From Chara braunii (taxonomy: Eukaryota; Streptophyta; Charophyceae; Charales; Characeae), in assembly GCA_003427395.1 (NCBI GenBank), contig BFEA01000337.1:1010817-1043925 (forward strand): a DNA stretch of 33,109 nt, written 5' to 3'. The translations under genes were made by a program, and so were the position numbers. Below the pieces are notes generated by a model. The model was not told the DNA's origin and searched no databases. It was given only the letters and a program-made list of their open reading frames with translations. Numbering within the stretch: position 1 is the stretch's first letter; every line of letters begins with the position of its first letter. Below are positions 1-10,596 of the stretch, piece after piece.

Positions 1-25
1 CAACAAGAAAACGAAAGATGATGTG

Positions 26-95
26 AACACACACACACACACACACGCACACATACAACACACACACACAGATGACGTGAACACACACACACACA
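26..95. repeat. CA/AC microsatellite, two tracts
   Basis: Two dinucleotide CA tracts are separated by a short spacer. Each is preceded by nearly the same word (GATGATGTGAA or GATGACGTGAA), so a small unit containing spacer and CA tract has been duplicated. The apparent His/Thr-rich reading frame across it is a product of the repeat and not a gene. Confidence 0.9.
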
Positions 96-251
96 AGAGG
101 AGCTGTCGCCCCAAAGAAACCCTAGCTAAACACGGATCAAAATGGTTCTATTATGATTCGTGCTGCCTGTTAAAGAAGATTTTTTTTTGGGCGGACTCAG
201 TCCGGTTCTACTCATCTGGTTGGAATAGGGGTTGTTGTGGGGGAAGCTTAT

Positions 252-281
252 AACACACACACACGCGCGCGTGCGCGTGCA
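252..281. repeat. AC/GC alternating microsatellite
   Basis: An AC tract runs directly into alternating GC/GT (purine-pyrimidine) sequence, a composition able to form Z-DNA. No gene is seen between this tract and the minisatellite that follows. Confidence 0.8.
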
Positions 282-352
282 CCGGCGATGGCGCCAAGAA
301 GACGCATGAAATACCTACCATTTTCGAATTAGAAGTGCTACCGCCACTTCTC

Positions 353-570
353 AAGGGCATCACAGAAAGATGTGTGCCCCTCGTGAGGGCATTTCAAGGA
401 TGGACCGACGAAATGCAACCAGCGGCCCAGTAAGGGCATATCGGAAAGTTACGCCCCGTGCTGACAGGGGCCTGCGGAAAAGTTCAGAGGCCCGAGGGGC
501 ATAACAGGGTAAGTCGGGCTTCACAGGGGCACGCCGCAAATAAACGCAAACTTCAGGGGCATTTCGAAAA
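353..570. repeat. Degenerate ~30-bp minisatellite
   Basis: The core word AGGGGCAT, or a close variant, recurs at about 353, 386, 432, 465, 494, 524 and 554, mostly 29-33 bp apart. It is usually followed by a short GAAA-type word; the last unit reads CAGGGGCATTTCGAAAA. One interval of 46 bp suggests an inserted or lost piece. The array abuts the A-rich tail of the LINE. The minus-strand reading frame across it probably reflects the repeat period being close to a multiple of three. Confidence 0.65.
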
Positions 571-577
571 TTTTCCC

Positions 578-1025
578 TTTTTGTTTTTGGGAAAAGCAAG
601 GAATTCATTCATATAAACCTTGAGGCCGGGAAGTCCTCACAAACAACCCGGTTCAAACACCTGTCACTTGCTGAGCAATGTTCAACATTCCTACCGTGGG
701 GGTATCCCCAACAACTCAGAAAGAAGTTAACTACCAAGACCAAAAGAAAAAGAACCGCAATTCCGAAATCCTTGAATCCGTATCCTTAAACGGGGTTTCC
801 TTCCTTCTATGCTCATTCTTATCTTAAATCCCACTATCCCTCCTCCTAGCCCCTACCTTACCCCCGTAATACCAGGGTATCTCCCCTGTAGCCCCTACCT
901 AATACGGCAGGGTGGACCCAATGGTCCACTAAATTTCCTGGACACTCTCTCTCCCCACTTTCCCTCTTGCCTCCTACTGCGGATAATTTAAACCGAGTGC
1001 ACCTGGTTTACCCCCCCACTAAAAA
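578..1025 (-). other. LINE 3' untranslated region and A-rich tail
   Basis: This is the non-coding sequence between the ORF2 stop (TAA at 1028-1026) and the A-rich tail. It contains imperfect internal repeats around 840-905 built on GCCCCTACCTTACCC-like words. Open frames across it on either strand have no protein-like character. Confidence 0.75.
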
Positions 1026-4000
1026 TTAGTTGAATAACCATTCTGCAAACTTTAACTTCCCTGTAACATCTACGGTAACCATCTTCCCTTCCCGTCCCCA
1101 TGTCTCCTGAAACCACGATCTCCCTTCCTGACTTCCCCTGCCCGCCGAGGCCTTTCTCTTCCAGTCTGCTGCCATCATTCTGCGAATCATTTGTTTGAAG
1201 GTGACCTTAATTTCTTGATCCGGCATAATCCTTCCTTCAAACAGAGTTCGATTCCTTTCTGTCCAGATGATCTAGTAGCCAACCGCTCTTACCGCCTGTG
1301 CTACGTACCCCCAACCTCTATCACTCTGAGCATTTTCCGGTATGCCTCCCAGTAGCACCCATTCTTTGTCCCATTTTAAGAAGTCCCCTGTCCATTCCTC
1401 CCATCGTACCGCCCACCAAACCCATATTCGTCTTGAAGTCGGATAGTCCCACCAGATGTGTGGGGTTGATTCAAACGCCCATAGGCACCTTTTGCACTGC
1501 GCTTCTACTTCCATCCCTCTACTCATTAACCATACTGCCGACGGGGTGGCTAGCAGTGATGCCAACCAGAGCAGAGCAGCTGCCCTTGGGTTCGGGGGAT
1601 CCGTTAATTGCTTCCAACAACTTTGGATAGCTCCTGCTATCGTCTCTGTATCCGTTGGTAACACTCTGCTCCATCTGTCTGTTGCGGTCATTAACGGGGT
1701 CCTTGCCCGGGCTTGAACCTCGTACGCCAGCTCTAGAGAGAAATCATCAAGGTGCACGTGCTCCCCATGAGGGGCCCTACTCCTCCAAGCCCATTGGTTT
1801 GGATTTGCCCTTAATTGTTCTATTGGTTTGCCATCCTTCCAGACCTTCACGTCCCAATCCCCTTTCTCGTTCACTTTTTCTCTGACCCTTACTTCCACCA
1901 ACCTTCCTCTTGGTACCTGGATGAATTCGTCCTCACCTTCGACTCTCCCTAGAGCTCCCCTCTGTCCCACTGGTCTCCATTGTTGGAGCTTTCTGCCTCC
2001 CTCTTCCGACTGCTCCACTACTTTAAGGAAGGAACGTGAGTCCGCTCCTGAGTCTGTGCAGAGTTCATACCAAGTTCCTGTCGGGTTCGGACTACCTGGA
2101 GAGAGGATCTGTAGCCATTCCACTGGTAGGGCATCCAGTACTTGTTCTCTTTTGAATCTGATGTATTTAGCAAGGCCCAGTCTCCTCTCTATTTCTCCCA
2201 CTGAGTGCCATGTTCCAGTCAACTCATTCCACAGGTCTCTGACTCTTGTTACCCCACGCTCTGTCCAACTTCTTCCAAAGCTGCCTGACTCTGAATTCGC
2301 TTTCAGCGTGTCTCCCTTCTGAGTCCTTATTCGATCATTCTCGAACAGAATTTGAGAGAGGACCTCCTGTTTTGTATGAGGTTCGCAGCATAAGTCTGGC
2401 TTAACCTTACGCCACGCCTGTATCACAGCTCCCCATAACTCTGACTTTACCCTCCTTCTGAGGTAGGAGTCCATCCAGACGCAAGCCCATACATCCGATG
2501 GACGCGCCAGATGCCACTCCTTGCCCAGAATCCTTTCCCCCAAAGATATCCAATGTTTGTCTCCTTCTTCTGTGATCGCCCGAATTACCCACCTGGCTAG
2601 CATAGCCAAGTTCCTCCTTCCGGGATCAATCAAACTCAGGCCCCCTTCGTGCCTGGGAACACATATTAAATCCCATGCAACCTTGGACAACACTGTGTCT
2701 CCCTCTTCTGCAAAGGGGCGCCATATAAACTTGGCTGCCTTCCTTCTGACCACCGTTTGCGTCTTCTTACCAATAGGCCTCACATTCCCTACGAATGTAA
2801 GTAAGGTCAACAACGCCACATTGACAACGAGCGCTCTACCGAACAACGACAGATGTGGTGTTTTTCCCCAGGTAGACATTCTCTGCATCACCTTAGTTTG
2901 CAGAATCCCCTCTTGTCTTAACGCACAAGACGTGAGTGCTATCTGAACCCCTAGGAATATCTCCGAGTCTCCTGAGTGAATCCTCCTCATCCCCCAGTCC
3001 ACCACTGGAGAGTACTTGTTAGGGAGAAGGAACACAAATTTGGACCAGTTAATGGCCGCTTCTGATAACTCCTCGTACTGTCGGAGACAGTATCGGAGCG
3101 CCGACATCGACTCATGAGTGTTCGCAGACACCGCAAAAAGATCATTGGCCAAGGCCTTCACTTTGCAGGCCCAACGACCCAGATCTACGCCTACTATCTG
3201 GGCTTGGTTCCTTATGTTATTCAGAGGAACTTCTAAGTGTAAAACGAATAGCAACGGAGCCAACGGACACACCTGTCGTAAAGAGCGCAAAAGTTGAAAG
3301 GGAGAAGAGATGTGACCATTCACCATTACTGAGGCTGACGAATATGCGTACAGTGCAACTACCCAATTGCAGAGCGGTTCCCCCATACCAATCCATCTGA
3401 GAGATGTTAAAACGTATGACCAATTTACCCGGTCATACGCTTTCTCCATATCCAAAAGCAGAACTGCCATGTTCAGTTCCTCCTTATTCACAACTTCCAA
3501 CATCTCTACCGCCGTTACAATGTTGTCGTAAATGGATCTTCCTCTCACGAAAGCCGCCTGGTCGTCCTCTACCAACTGGGGCAAGTATCTCGCCAGTCTG
3601 AGGGCCAGAACCTTGGCCAGAATCTTATATGACACATTGAGAAGTGAAATTGGTCTCCAATTCCGGATCTCATTAGTGTCTCCCTTCTTAAACAGAATAG
3701 ATATGATCCCTTTACAAACACTGGCCTACAGTCTCCCCCCCATCTGGCTCTCGTTATAGATCTCTGTTAAGTCCTCCCCTAACACTTCCCAGTGTTCTCT
3801 GTAGAATTCCACCGGAAAACCATCGTTTCCGGGGGGTTTCCCTCTAGCCATCGCCCCCAGTGCTACTCCGGATTCCTCCTTCGTGATAGGTCGGTCCAAA
3901 TCCAACCGTCCTTGTGTAGAGATTCTGATCGATGTGTTCTCCCAGTGATTGGTTCCAATTGAAAGGTCTGTGTCTACTCCTTCACCTGGTCTTCGCGTTG

Positions 4001-5264
4001 TCAGAATGTCCTGGAAATACAAAACCACATATCTACAAATCTCCTTTGGCTGTGTAGCCCTTGGTTCTCCCGCAGCGAAGGGGTGCTTTAGCTCCTTCAT
4101 CGTTGGGGCTGACCTGGCCGGCACCAGCTTCCGGAAAGTGTCTTTTGACATCCTGTCATAGACTTCCAGCCCTTTTACCTTGATCCGTTCTGCCCATAAT
4201 TCCGCCTTCTCTTGTTGCTTCTCATCCGACTCGGTCAGTCTTCTGGTCCTCTCCCTTCCCCACGTTAACTCTGAAATCGGGTGTTGCTTCATCCTCTCCT
4301 CTGCCTGTTGGACTCTTTTCCAACATCTTCTTTCGTCCTTATTCGTGTTCTGCGCCAAGATCCGGGAGAAGACATCCAGCAGGTTGGATAAGATCCTTGT
4401 TCCTACCTCCCACCAGTCCGCTAACGTGGCAAACTTCTACTTTTGTCGCTCCCATCTCCTCCAATAGTCTTGTGTCCATTCCGTTAAGTTCATGTCCTTT
4501 AAGTTAGTTGTATTTAACTTGAAATAGCCTCTACCCCTCGGGTTGTCCGGACCGAACTTGAAGCTGCCAATGACCGGCTTGTGATCCGAGATCGGACTGA
4601 ATCTCTCCTCAATACTAATAACCTTCCCTCTAATCCCCCCACCCGCGAGCAGATAGTCCAACCTCCTCCCCTTACCCTGATGCAAGAACCAGGTATACCC
4701 TTCCTCCACTGGGTTCAGATCCCGGTAGACATCATGCAGATCAAGATCCGCCATAAAGTCCACCATAGCCAGAACGTCTCTAGGACAACCGTTCACCTGC
4801 TGGTTCGACGTTGCGTCCAGGACCAAGTTCCAATCCCCCCCAATCACCACTTCCTCCACATTTGGAAGCGAAACTCTCAGCTCCTCCAAAAAGGAGCACC
4901 TCTCCTTCCTGTCCACCGGTGCATAGACCGAAACTACCGCCCATCTGCATTCTCCTTGAGACAGAACTACCCTGGCCCACCTACCCCACAGATCCGCATA
5001 GTAGTCCTCTATAACCGCATCCAGGCTACGGTGGATTAATATTCCCACGCCCCCCTTCGTTCCTTTCGCCGTCGCCCAGATTTGTGGGCCATCCCACCAT
5101 CTCCCCAGATTGCCGATCTTGTCGTTATTTAACTTGGTTTCTTGCAGATTGGCCACTGACACCTTGTTTTCGTGCATCCAAGTCTTCACTCTCGATCTTT
5201 TACATCTGCCCGACGTGTCCCCAAAGCCCTGTAGATTCCACGTGGCTATTCTAACGTTGGCCAT
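1026..5264 (-). pseudogene. LINE ORF2: endonuclease / reverse transcriptase / Cys-His C-terminus, broken
   Basis: A single reading frame runs from an ATG at 5264 to a TAA at 1026, about 1,412 codons, the size expected for a plant L1 ORF2. The N-terminal endonuclease is complete, with TWNLQG, LQETKL, VYAPVD, GGDWNLVLD, RLDYLL and SDHKP motifs. The RT has RNWRPISLLN, DMEKAYDRVNW (motif A Asp present) and RQVCPLAPLLF, which has Val for the usual Gly. The FADD-type catalytic box reads LAND, so the first Asp is Asn (codon 3146-3144). The C-terminal CxxC...H...C zinc motif has Tyr for the last Cys (codon 1445-1443). Three in-frame TAG stops lie at 4439-4437, 3728-3726 and 1274-1272. The last falls where the family has a conserved Trp (xIIWTERN), implying TGG to TAG. 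The coding frame is otherwise continuous, so decay is mainly by point mutation. Confidence 0.92.
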
Positions 5265-5280
5265 TCCCACTTGACGACCC

Positions 5281-7557
5281 CTATTGCCGATGGATGTGGG
5301 GTTGCATCATTACGTCTCCATTCCAGTTGCACCCCAGAGCTGCCTTTAGAAAATTAGAGTCTAACTTCTTGTCCTTAGGGAGCCTTAACTTAACCTCTGC
5401 CAGCGCGTCCGCAGTAATCATGAGTGTGAGACCATTAGTCGTGCCAGCTCCTGCTTCCTTGCTCCGGCGAACACAACCAAGGGCACCAGTCTCAAACCTA
5501 ACGCCTCCAACTCAGCGAGTTTTTGCTCAGTTAGTCTTGCATCGATTAGAGGTACATATAATTTAACCTTGTTGCCAGCGGGGCCGAACAAAATCCTTGG
5601 CATCACAACGTTAGGGATGACTCTCATCGGAAAGGCATCGAGGTACAGAGTCTTCAAGTACCTTTCGATATCCACTGTGTTCGGCATGTCCGGAACTGCA
5701 TGGTCAAAGATCAGCCAGGGATCTGCTCCTTTCTGCCACGTGATCACCCATTGCAAGTTCCGAATAGTAGTGCAAACCAGTGGCACTATGTACTGTGCCA
5801 GCTCCGTGTTTTGACCTTTCACCGTGGCAAGGCATCGGTCTCTCGTTGTTTTCTGGCCTGGAGTCCCCAGACCTCCCCCCTAAGCTATCGACTTCTCCGA
5901 GCCACTTCTCGACAGTCTTGATTCCCCCGAGGGCTCCGGCGTAAGCTCTAATTGAGATGCTGTGATGAGTCGCCGTTGCTTACCAGGTGTGCGAGACTTC
6001 GATCTTCCATGTGAGGATTCCGCTCTTCGATCCTCCTGCCTACTTCGTCCGGCCTCATCCTCCGGTCTTGCTCCGAACAGCGGCTGAGGGCGCAGAGGCA
6101 GGCGTGAACCCATCGATTGCTGTTGGTCCCCTTGCGGATTCGGTATCCCCGAGGGACATCCCCAACCTTGTTGCACTCCTGCTCCTCCCTGCCCTTGCGC
6201 CAGGATCATACCCAGTCCCCCAAGCATACCTTGCCAGACCGCCGGGTGTACACCGTTGGCTAACATCCAATCCGCTACAGCGCCTCCTTGCCACATCGTC
6301 GTTTGGCCATTCTGGCCCCCTACCAGCTGCGGTATACCCAGGTATCCCAACCCGCCACCGATATTTTGACCTCCGGGGAGCTGTTCAGCATGTGTCCCCC
6401 CTACCATACCTGACAATCCCGCCAGGCCCACGTGTGCTCCTCCGCCCCCCACTGAGGCCCCCCGCAACCCTCCTCTCAATTGAAGTCCCCCTCCCAAACC
6501 TTACTGAGAGAAGGCCGGATTCATCCGCACTTGTCCTGGATGCGACGCCTATCCATTTTGTCCTGGGATGCCCGGTCTTGGCCTCAGCGGACCTTGATAG
6601 CCTTGCCCCTGATTGGCTCCATTAGAAGAAGCTGTCGGTGCTTGCTGTTGAGTCTGATTTGGTCCCGACTGCACTGTCCCACGTCCTCAGAAACGTGATC
6701 CTCCTCCGCGTCTACAGTCTTGTTCCGTATGAAAAAAACTGTCTACACTTTCTACACTTCAGTGATTCAGCGCTTGCCAGCTTGATCTCCAGCACATCTC
6801 CTTTCGCAGTATCAACCCATAAGACGTCCTTCATATTGGGTCTCGCTTCCAGCTCCAAGTCAAACCTCGCGTTGACCAGCGCCGGTCTCGATGGGTCTGC
6901 GTCAGTCGGATGCGCCAGGATTATCTTTTCAATTGCTCTTTCGATCTGTGCGTAGATGAATGGCATATCATACAGAGGCACTTGCAAGGCCATTACCCAG
7001 AACATCTTGTCCTCCTCTTGCCTTCTTAACTCTCTGAACTCCGTCCTGGTCATCCAGGGTTTAAATAGAATTCTATATGTGTCCGCTCCAAGGGTTACTT
7101 CCACTTGCCCCTCTGTCTTCATGTACTCCGCCACCTCTCTTGCTTTTGCCACGTAGGATGCTACACCTGGTCCCTCTATCTTCAATCTCCCCCTCCGAGT
7201 GTTCTCCTGCAAGTTGGAGTTGCCGATGATCCAGCCATCTTCAAACGCGCGAACCAAGTCATCTTTGATGTGTTTAGCCAGGAATCTAGCCGCTTCCTTG
7301 TAGATTACCGTCACAGTGTGCTCCTTGAGCCACTTGACTTTAATCTCGTCTAAAGAGGTGTTGAGTTTGAAGCGCAGCTCCCTTCCTTGAACCACCATCT
7401 CCCCCGGATCTATCTCTGTGGGGTAGACCCCATCGTCAAAACACATCGTCAAGAGACTTCTGATCCTACTATCTTCATCCTCCCAATAATCTCTTTCTTC
7501 TACCGGCCCGGGAGGCGGAGATCTCCCAGTTCCTTCTTGCCCCGGAGTGTGCTCCAT
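5281..7557 (-). pseudogene. LINE ORF1: nucleic-acid-binding protein, frameshifted
   Basis: It starts at the ATG at 7557; a stop lies in frame just upstream. The first ~280 codons form a basic/acidic domain like the plant L1 ORF1 (DUF4283-type) region, ending at LKCRKCRQFF. Here a run of seven T (plus-strand A7, 6732-6738) puts the frame out. In the +1 frame the next residues complete a CX2CX4HX4C zinc knuckle. That same frame then continues through a Gln/Gly-rich stretch and an Arg/Ser-rich stretch to about 5420, interrupted by stops at 6689-6687 (TGA), 6551-6549 (TAG), 6503-6501 (TAA) and 5882-5880 (TAG). Near 5440-5490 a second frame change leads into a protein-like tail ending at TAG 5283-5281, 17 nt before ORF2. 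The intact protein would have been about 750 residues. Role by family: RNA binding in the retrotransposition particle. Confidence 0.85.
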
Positions 7558-8078
7558 CTCCTTCCACCTTTGCAACTCCTAACTCCTCCTCTTACGGTAT
7601 TTCTCCTTCTCCCGTCCACAGTTCCTTCACCTTAGACTGATAGATCCCTTACTCTACCTAGGTTGGGGCAACGCTTCCTCCGTCCATTCATCCACACCTA
7701 TGACTGGATAGTCGCCATATCCGCCCTACGAAGAAGGCGTGTGGTGGGATGACTCCAAAACGATATCAATGGTGGTATCCTCCTGAACGACGGCTCGGGT
7801 TCTGCCGGAGCGCGTGCGCTAGGTCGCGCCCCCTAACTGCAGTCCCCTTTCAATCTGCTGTTATATGTGACGCTGGAGCCGCTTTCCAGCAGGAGCACCT
7901 TCCCACTAATAGATTGGGGTCATCCAACTACATCCAACTACGACCCTCGATCCTGGTGGTTCTCTCACCCACCACCCCAGGATCGCAGAGCCCCACAGGA
8001 TGTTGTGGTCCAAAAAAAAAAAAAAATCCGTTAGGTTTTGGACCATTTCTCGATATGTCGGAGGAAGCCCATACCACC
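7558..8078. other. LINE 5' flank and small hairpins, no gene
   Basis: The first part (7558 to roughly 7750) is probably LINE 5' UTR, but no boundary is visible. Two inverted repeats follow. CGATCCTGG and CCAGGATCG are arms around 7948-7985. TGGTCCAAAA (8006-8015) and TTTTGGACCA (8036-8045) enclose an A-tract. No convincing coding sequence was seen. Confidence 0.5.
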
Positions 8079-8228
8079 GGGGCCTAGGTCCCACTAGCAG
8101 CGTTGAGCTACCTCAACGCCTGAATCTGGACGTGTTTGAGGAGACGTGCAGTTCAGGAAACTCAACACCATTTCTGCACATCTCCGCAAAAGCGTCCAGA
8201 TTCAGGCGTTGTGGTATCTCAACGCGGC
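8079..8228. mobile_element. Foldback/MITE family, copy 1 (right end disrupted)
   Basis: The left end GGGGCCTAGGTCCCACTAGC is shared with copies at 9391, 21795 and 32312. The two halves are inverted copies: GCGTTGAG...CCTGAATCTGGACGTGTTT on the left matches CGTCCAGATTCAGGCGTTG on the right. Instead of the expected inverted terminus, the right end runs into the start of another element in direct orientation at 8226. This indicates insertion, recombination or a composite element. There is no coding capacity. Confidence 0.75.
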
Positions 8229-8311
8229 TAGGTCCCACTTACATGAATTAAGCGATGGTGACCGTAGATAGGATAGCAAAGATGAACAGCCGGAATCTTG
8301 CCCCGGGCTAA
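8226..8311. mobile_element. Second TIR-sharing short element, copy 1
   Basis: It begins GGCTAGGTCCCACTT and contains ACCGTAGATAGGATAGCAAAGAT, written here only as a location (about 8260-8282), which recurs almost unchanged in the element at 10267-10377. The outer terminus resembles that of the foldback family at 8079, but the interior is different. The right end (GCCCCGGG at about 8303) appears truncated compared with the 10267 copy. Confidence 0.6.
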
Positions 8312-9390
8312 GACTGTCATGGCTGCATCTGACAGCAATTCTGGTTCACATTCGATGTACGTGGGTGCAATTACTGCACGAATGAACGCATGCGCACTTA
8401 ATATCCCGCCTAATTCAGTCAAAACATTTGTCGTGTGAATATGCCCTCATTCTGATTAGCTTTGTCCTCCTGCGGCTACGGACACGGGAGCGCCCCGACG
8501 GTCGGCCATATGAAATCTCCTTATAATCTGGAGGTGCAAATTAAAAATGAAATGTTATTATGAAAAAATGTCAGAGTTAATATATTAACTAAGGAGATAA
8601 TGAAATGAGGCCTGCAGCAGTGCCCTCACATAAAAAACACAGAAAAAGAATGACAGCTGGCTGCATGGCTCCCGCCGCCGGCGCACCATGCAGACTGAAC
8701 AACGAATCATAATCGGTTCCGATTGAACTTCAATTAACCAACGAATCAAAAAAAAAAAAAAAAAAAAAAAAACATAACGCGCGAAGCAGCGTCGTGTGAA
8801 CGCAAAAGTCTTCTGAATTTTCACTTATAAAAAAAAAAAAAAGGGAAAAAGAAAGGAGCCCTTGGTTCAGGACATGCCGGCGCACAGAACGGTACTTGAA
8901 AGTGGGCGGGGCACGAAATGACAGTTTGCGGCCGTTCGAAAGTGGGAGGGCCCATCCCAATCCCTATAGATGAGCGGTCGGGATTGCGCAGACACAGATC
9001 CTGCTGGATGAAGAAACATCCTGGATGAGTGTTTTTTTTTTTTTTTTTTTTGGTTGTTTTTTGGACGGGTGTTTTCCTTGTCTTTATTTCGTGGGAGGCG
9101 AAAATAAAAACAAAAAATTACAAAAGGGAACGAGAGACTCCGCAGACCAGCCGGCGGATATTCCGCGGAGGTGATTTCCTTTTTACTTCTTTTTTTTTTT
9201 CTCTGAGAGACGCTGGTGATTGGCCGAGCATGGGCGGCCGTTGGGATCTGATGTCTTTTATTTCCTGTTCAGTTCTGTGTCATAATTTTCCTAAAACAGT
9301 AACAACGAAAGGGCCTGGCTTCTGTCCGTGCGCGGGAAAATTATTTCCCCCGTAATTTACGGAGAGCGGGTGGTTCGACAACAACAGGCG
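8312..9390. other. Gene-free stretch rich in A/T homopolymers
   Basis: It contains A25 (8748-8772), A14 (8829-8842), T20 (9032-9051) and a T-rich tract near 9190. The words AAAGTGGGCGGGGC (about 8899) and AAAGTGGGAGGGCCC (about 8940) form a short imperfect direct repeat. Several homopolymers could be old retroposon tails, but no bodies or target duplications could be assigned. No protein-like reading frame was found. Confidence 0.5.
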
Positions 9391-9543
9391 GGGGCAAAGT
9401 CCCACTAGCAGCGTTGAGCTACCTCAACTCATGAATGTGGACGCATTTGCGGAGATGTACAGAAATGGTGTTGAGTTTCCTGAACTGCACGTCTCCACAA
9501 ACAGGTCCAGATTCGGGCGTTGCCGCTAGTGGGAGCTGGCCCC
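9391..9543. mobile_element. Foldback/MITE family, copy 2
   Basis: It begins GGGGCAAAGTCCCACTAGCAG and ends CGCTAGTGGGAGCTGGCCCC, with near-complete inverted-repeat symmetry. The middle contains the conserved TGCACGTCTCC / GGAGATGTACAG words seen in the other copies. It is about 153 bp, non-coding, and no target duplication was recognised. Confidence 0.8.
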
Positions 9544-9967
9544 GGGGAGGGTCCAAAAAAATAAAAATAGAAAATAGAAAATAGAAAAATTAAACAAAAT
9601 GCAAGGGCAAAGCGATCGGGCGGGCGCAGGTCAACGGGGACAGCTCGCGGAAGCCCGCGGAGTGTGCGGAAATCCGCCCCTCCACCGCAAGGGAAACGCG
9701 CGGCAAGCGCCGGCTGCGCCGCTATATCATCAACGGTGATTGGCAGCCATAGCCGTTTTCTAAAATGACAGCTCACACCTTCTTTTTTTTTTTTTTTTTA
9801 GGGAAAGAAATAATAATAAAAAACGGGACATAGAGAAAGAGAGAGAGCGAGAGAGAGAAGTCACACTCATTCCTCAAAAAAAAAAAAAAGAAAAGAAGTC
9901 ACACTCACCACCACGGTGCAGTATCTTCAAATTGAATGTATCTGACCGCAAATGTGCCTTAGGGGAG
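9544..9967. other. Low-complexity stretch, no gene
   Basis: A/T-rich simple sequence (AAAATAGAAAATAG repeats at about 9560-9600) is followed by a GC-rich, CpG-rich segment (9600-9720). After that come T17 (9783-9799), a GA microsatellite (about 9836-9860) and A13 (9876-9888). No protein-like reading frame was found. Confidence 0.5.
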
Positions 9968-10180
9968 GTCCCACGTAGTACCCAGAAACTAGGCCTCGCT
10001 CCACTACAGAACACTTCAACATGCATTTGGACTCCTTCTGGAGCGGGTGCATTCAAAATGTTGCGCTCGTTCCCATGCACCTGGTCCAGAAAACCATCCA
10101 GATGCATGCACAGTGTTCCGTACGGAGCCTACAAGTCGATTCTGGGAACCTCGTTCCGTACCGGCCAGAGGAGCGAAGGA
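9968..10180. repeat. Imperfect foldback element of unknown family
   Basis: The outer arms CCCAGAA...GGCCTCGCTCCACTACAGAACACT (left) and the inverse of AGTGTTCCGTACGGAGCC...TTCTGGG (right) pair imperfectly. Inside, CAACATGCATTTGGACTCC faces GTGCATTCAAAATGTTG as a second hairpin. The left flank has GGGGAGGTCCCACG, a terminus resembling that of the GGGGCC-TIR elements nearby. The sequence is non-coding. Confidence 0.45.
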
Positions 10181-10266
10181 TTCGGATAATGGGAACCTCG
10201 CTGCATGGACCTGGATGTATCTCACCGAATTAACGTCCAGAATCATGACAACTGCCGTCTTCTCCC

Positions 10267-10377
10267 GGGGCTAGGTCCCACTTAAACGAATTAAGCGAGA
10301 TTGACCGTAGATAGGATAGCAAAGATCAACGGCCAGAATCTATTAATCCGGGCAAGTGGGATCTTGAACTTGCCCCC
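10267..10377. mobile_element. Second TIR-sharing short element, copy 2
   Basis: It begins GGGGCTAGGTCCCACTT and ends AAGTGGGATCTTGAACTTGCCCCC, so the ends are imperfect inverted repeats. The interior (TAGATAGGATAGCAAAGAT) matches the piece at 8226-8311. This copy is about 111 bp and gives the fuller structure of the family. Confidence 0.65.
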
Positions 10378-10394
10378 GAACACAAGGCGGCCTA

Positions 10395-10580
10395 ATTTTG
10401 GTTGTATGGGACGGGAAAGTTCCCTTGTGTACATGCATAATCACTGTGCGTTGTGGTCGGGGGACCGGAAAGTCGGCTTGTATACATTCAGATACAGTTT
10501 GGAATTGCAGTTCGGGCAATGTATACAACCCAGCTTTCTGGCCACATACGGTGCCTGAAGTGCAATTGCAAATCCTCTCT
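10395..10580. repeat. Nested inverted repeats
   Basis: CCGGAAAGTCGGCTTGTATACATT (about 10467-10490) faces AATGTATACAACCCAGCTTTCTGG (about 10519-10542). A further pair built on AATTGCAGTTCGGGCA and TGCCTGAAGTGCAATT overlaps it. A related word, GGGAAAGTTCCCTTGTGTACATGC, lies at about 10412 in direct orientation. The segment could fold into alternative hairpins. No termini or target duplications were assigned. Confidence 0.5.
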
Positions 10581-10596
10581 TCTCTGTTCTCATCTC

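Larger units (their letters stand above)
578..7557 (-). mobile_element. L1-like LINE retrotransposon, near full length, inactive
   Basis: In sense order (minus strand) the element carries ORF1 with a CCHC zinc knuckle and a Gly/Gln-rich C-terminal half, then about 17 nt later ORF2 with an AP-like endonuclease, a reverse transcriptase and a C-terminal Cys/His region. A 3' UTR of about 450 nt ends in an A-rich tail (CCAAAAACAAAAAGGG at about 573-589). This is the plan of plant L1 elements. There are no LTRs. The given 5' limit is the ORF1 start; the 5' UTR continues to higher coordinates but its end could not be placed, and no target-site duplication was found. Seven premature stops, at least two frameshifts and a lost RT catalytic Asp make it inactive. 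Such elements transpose by target-primed reverse transcription. Confidence 0.93.

Noticed and set aside
1298-2946. Several plus-strand open frames opposite the LINE
   Set aside because: They mirror the conserved minus-strand ORF2 frame, which has clear domain motifs; the plus-strand translations do not.
6732-6738. Programmed frameshift in LINE ORF1
   Set aside because: The downstream frame has four further stops, so decay is the simpler explanation; kept only as a low-interest check.
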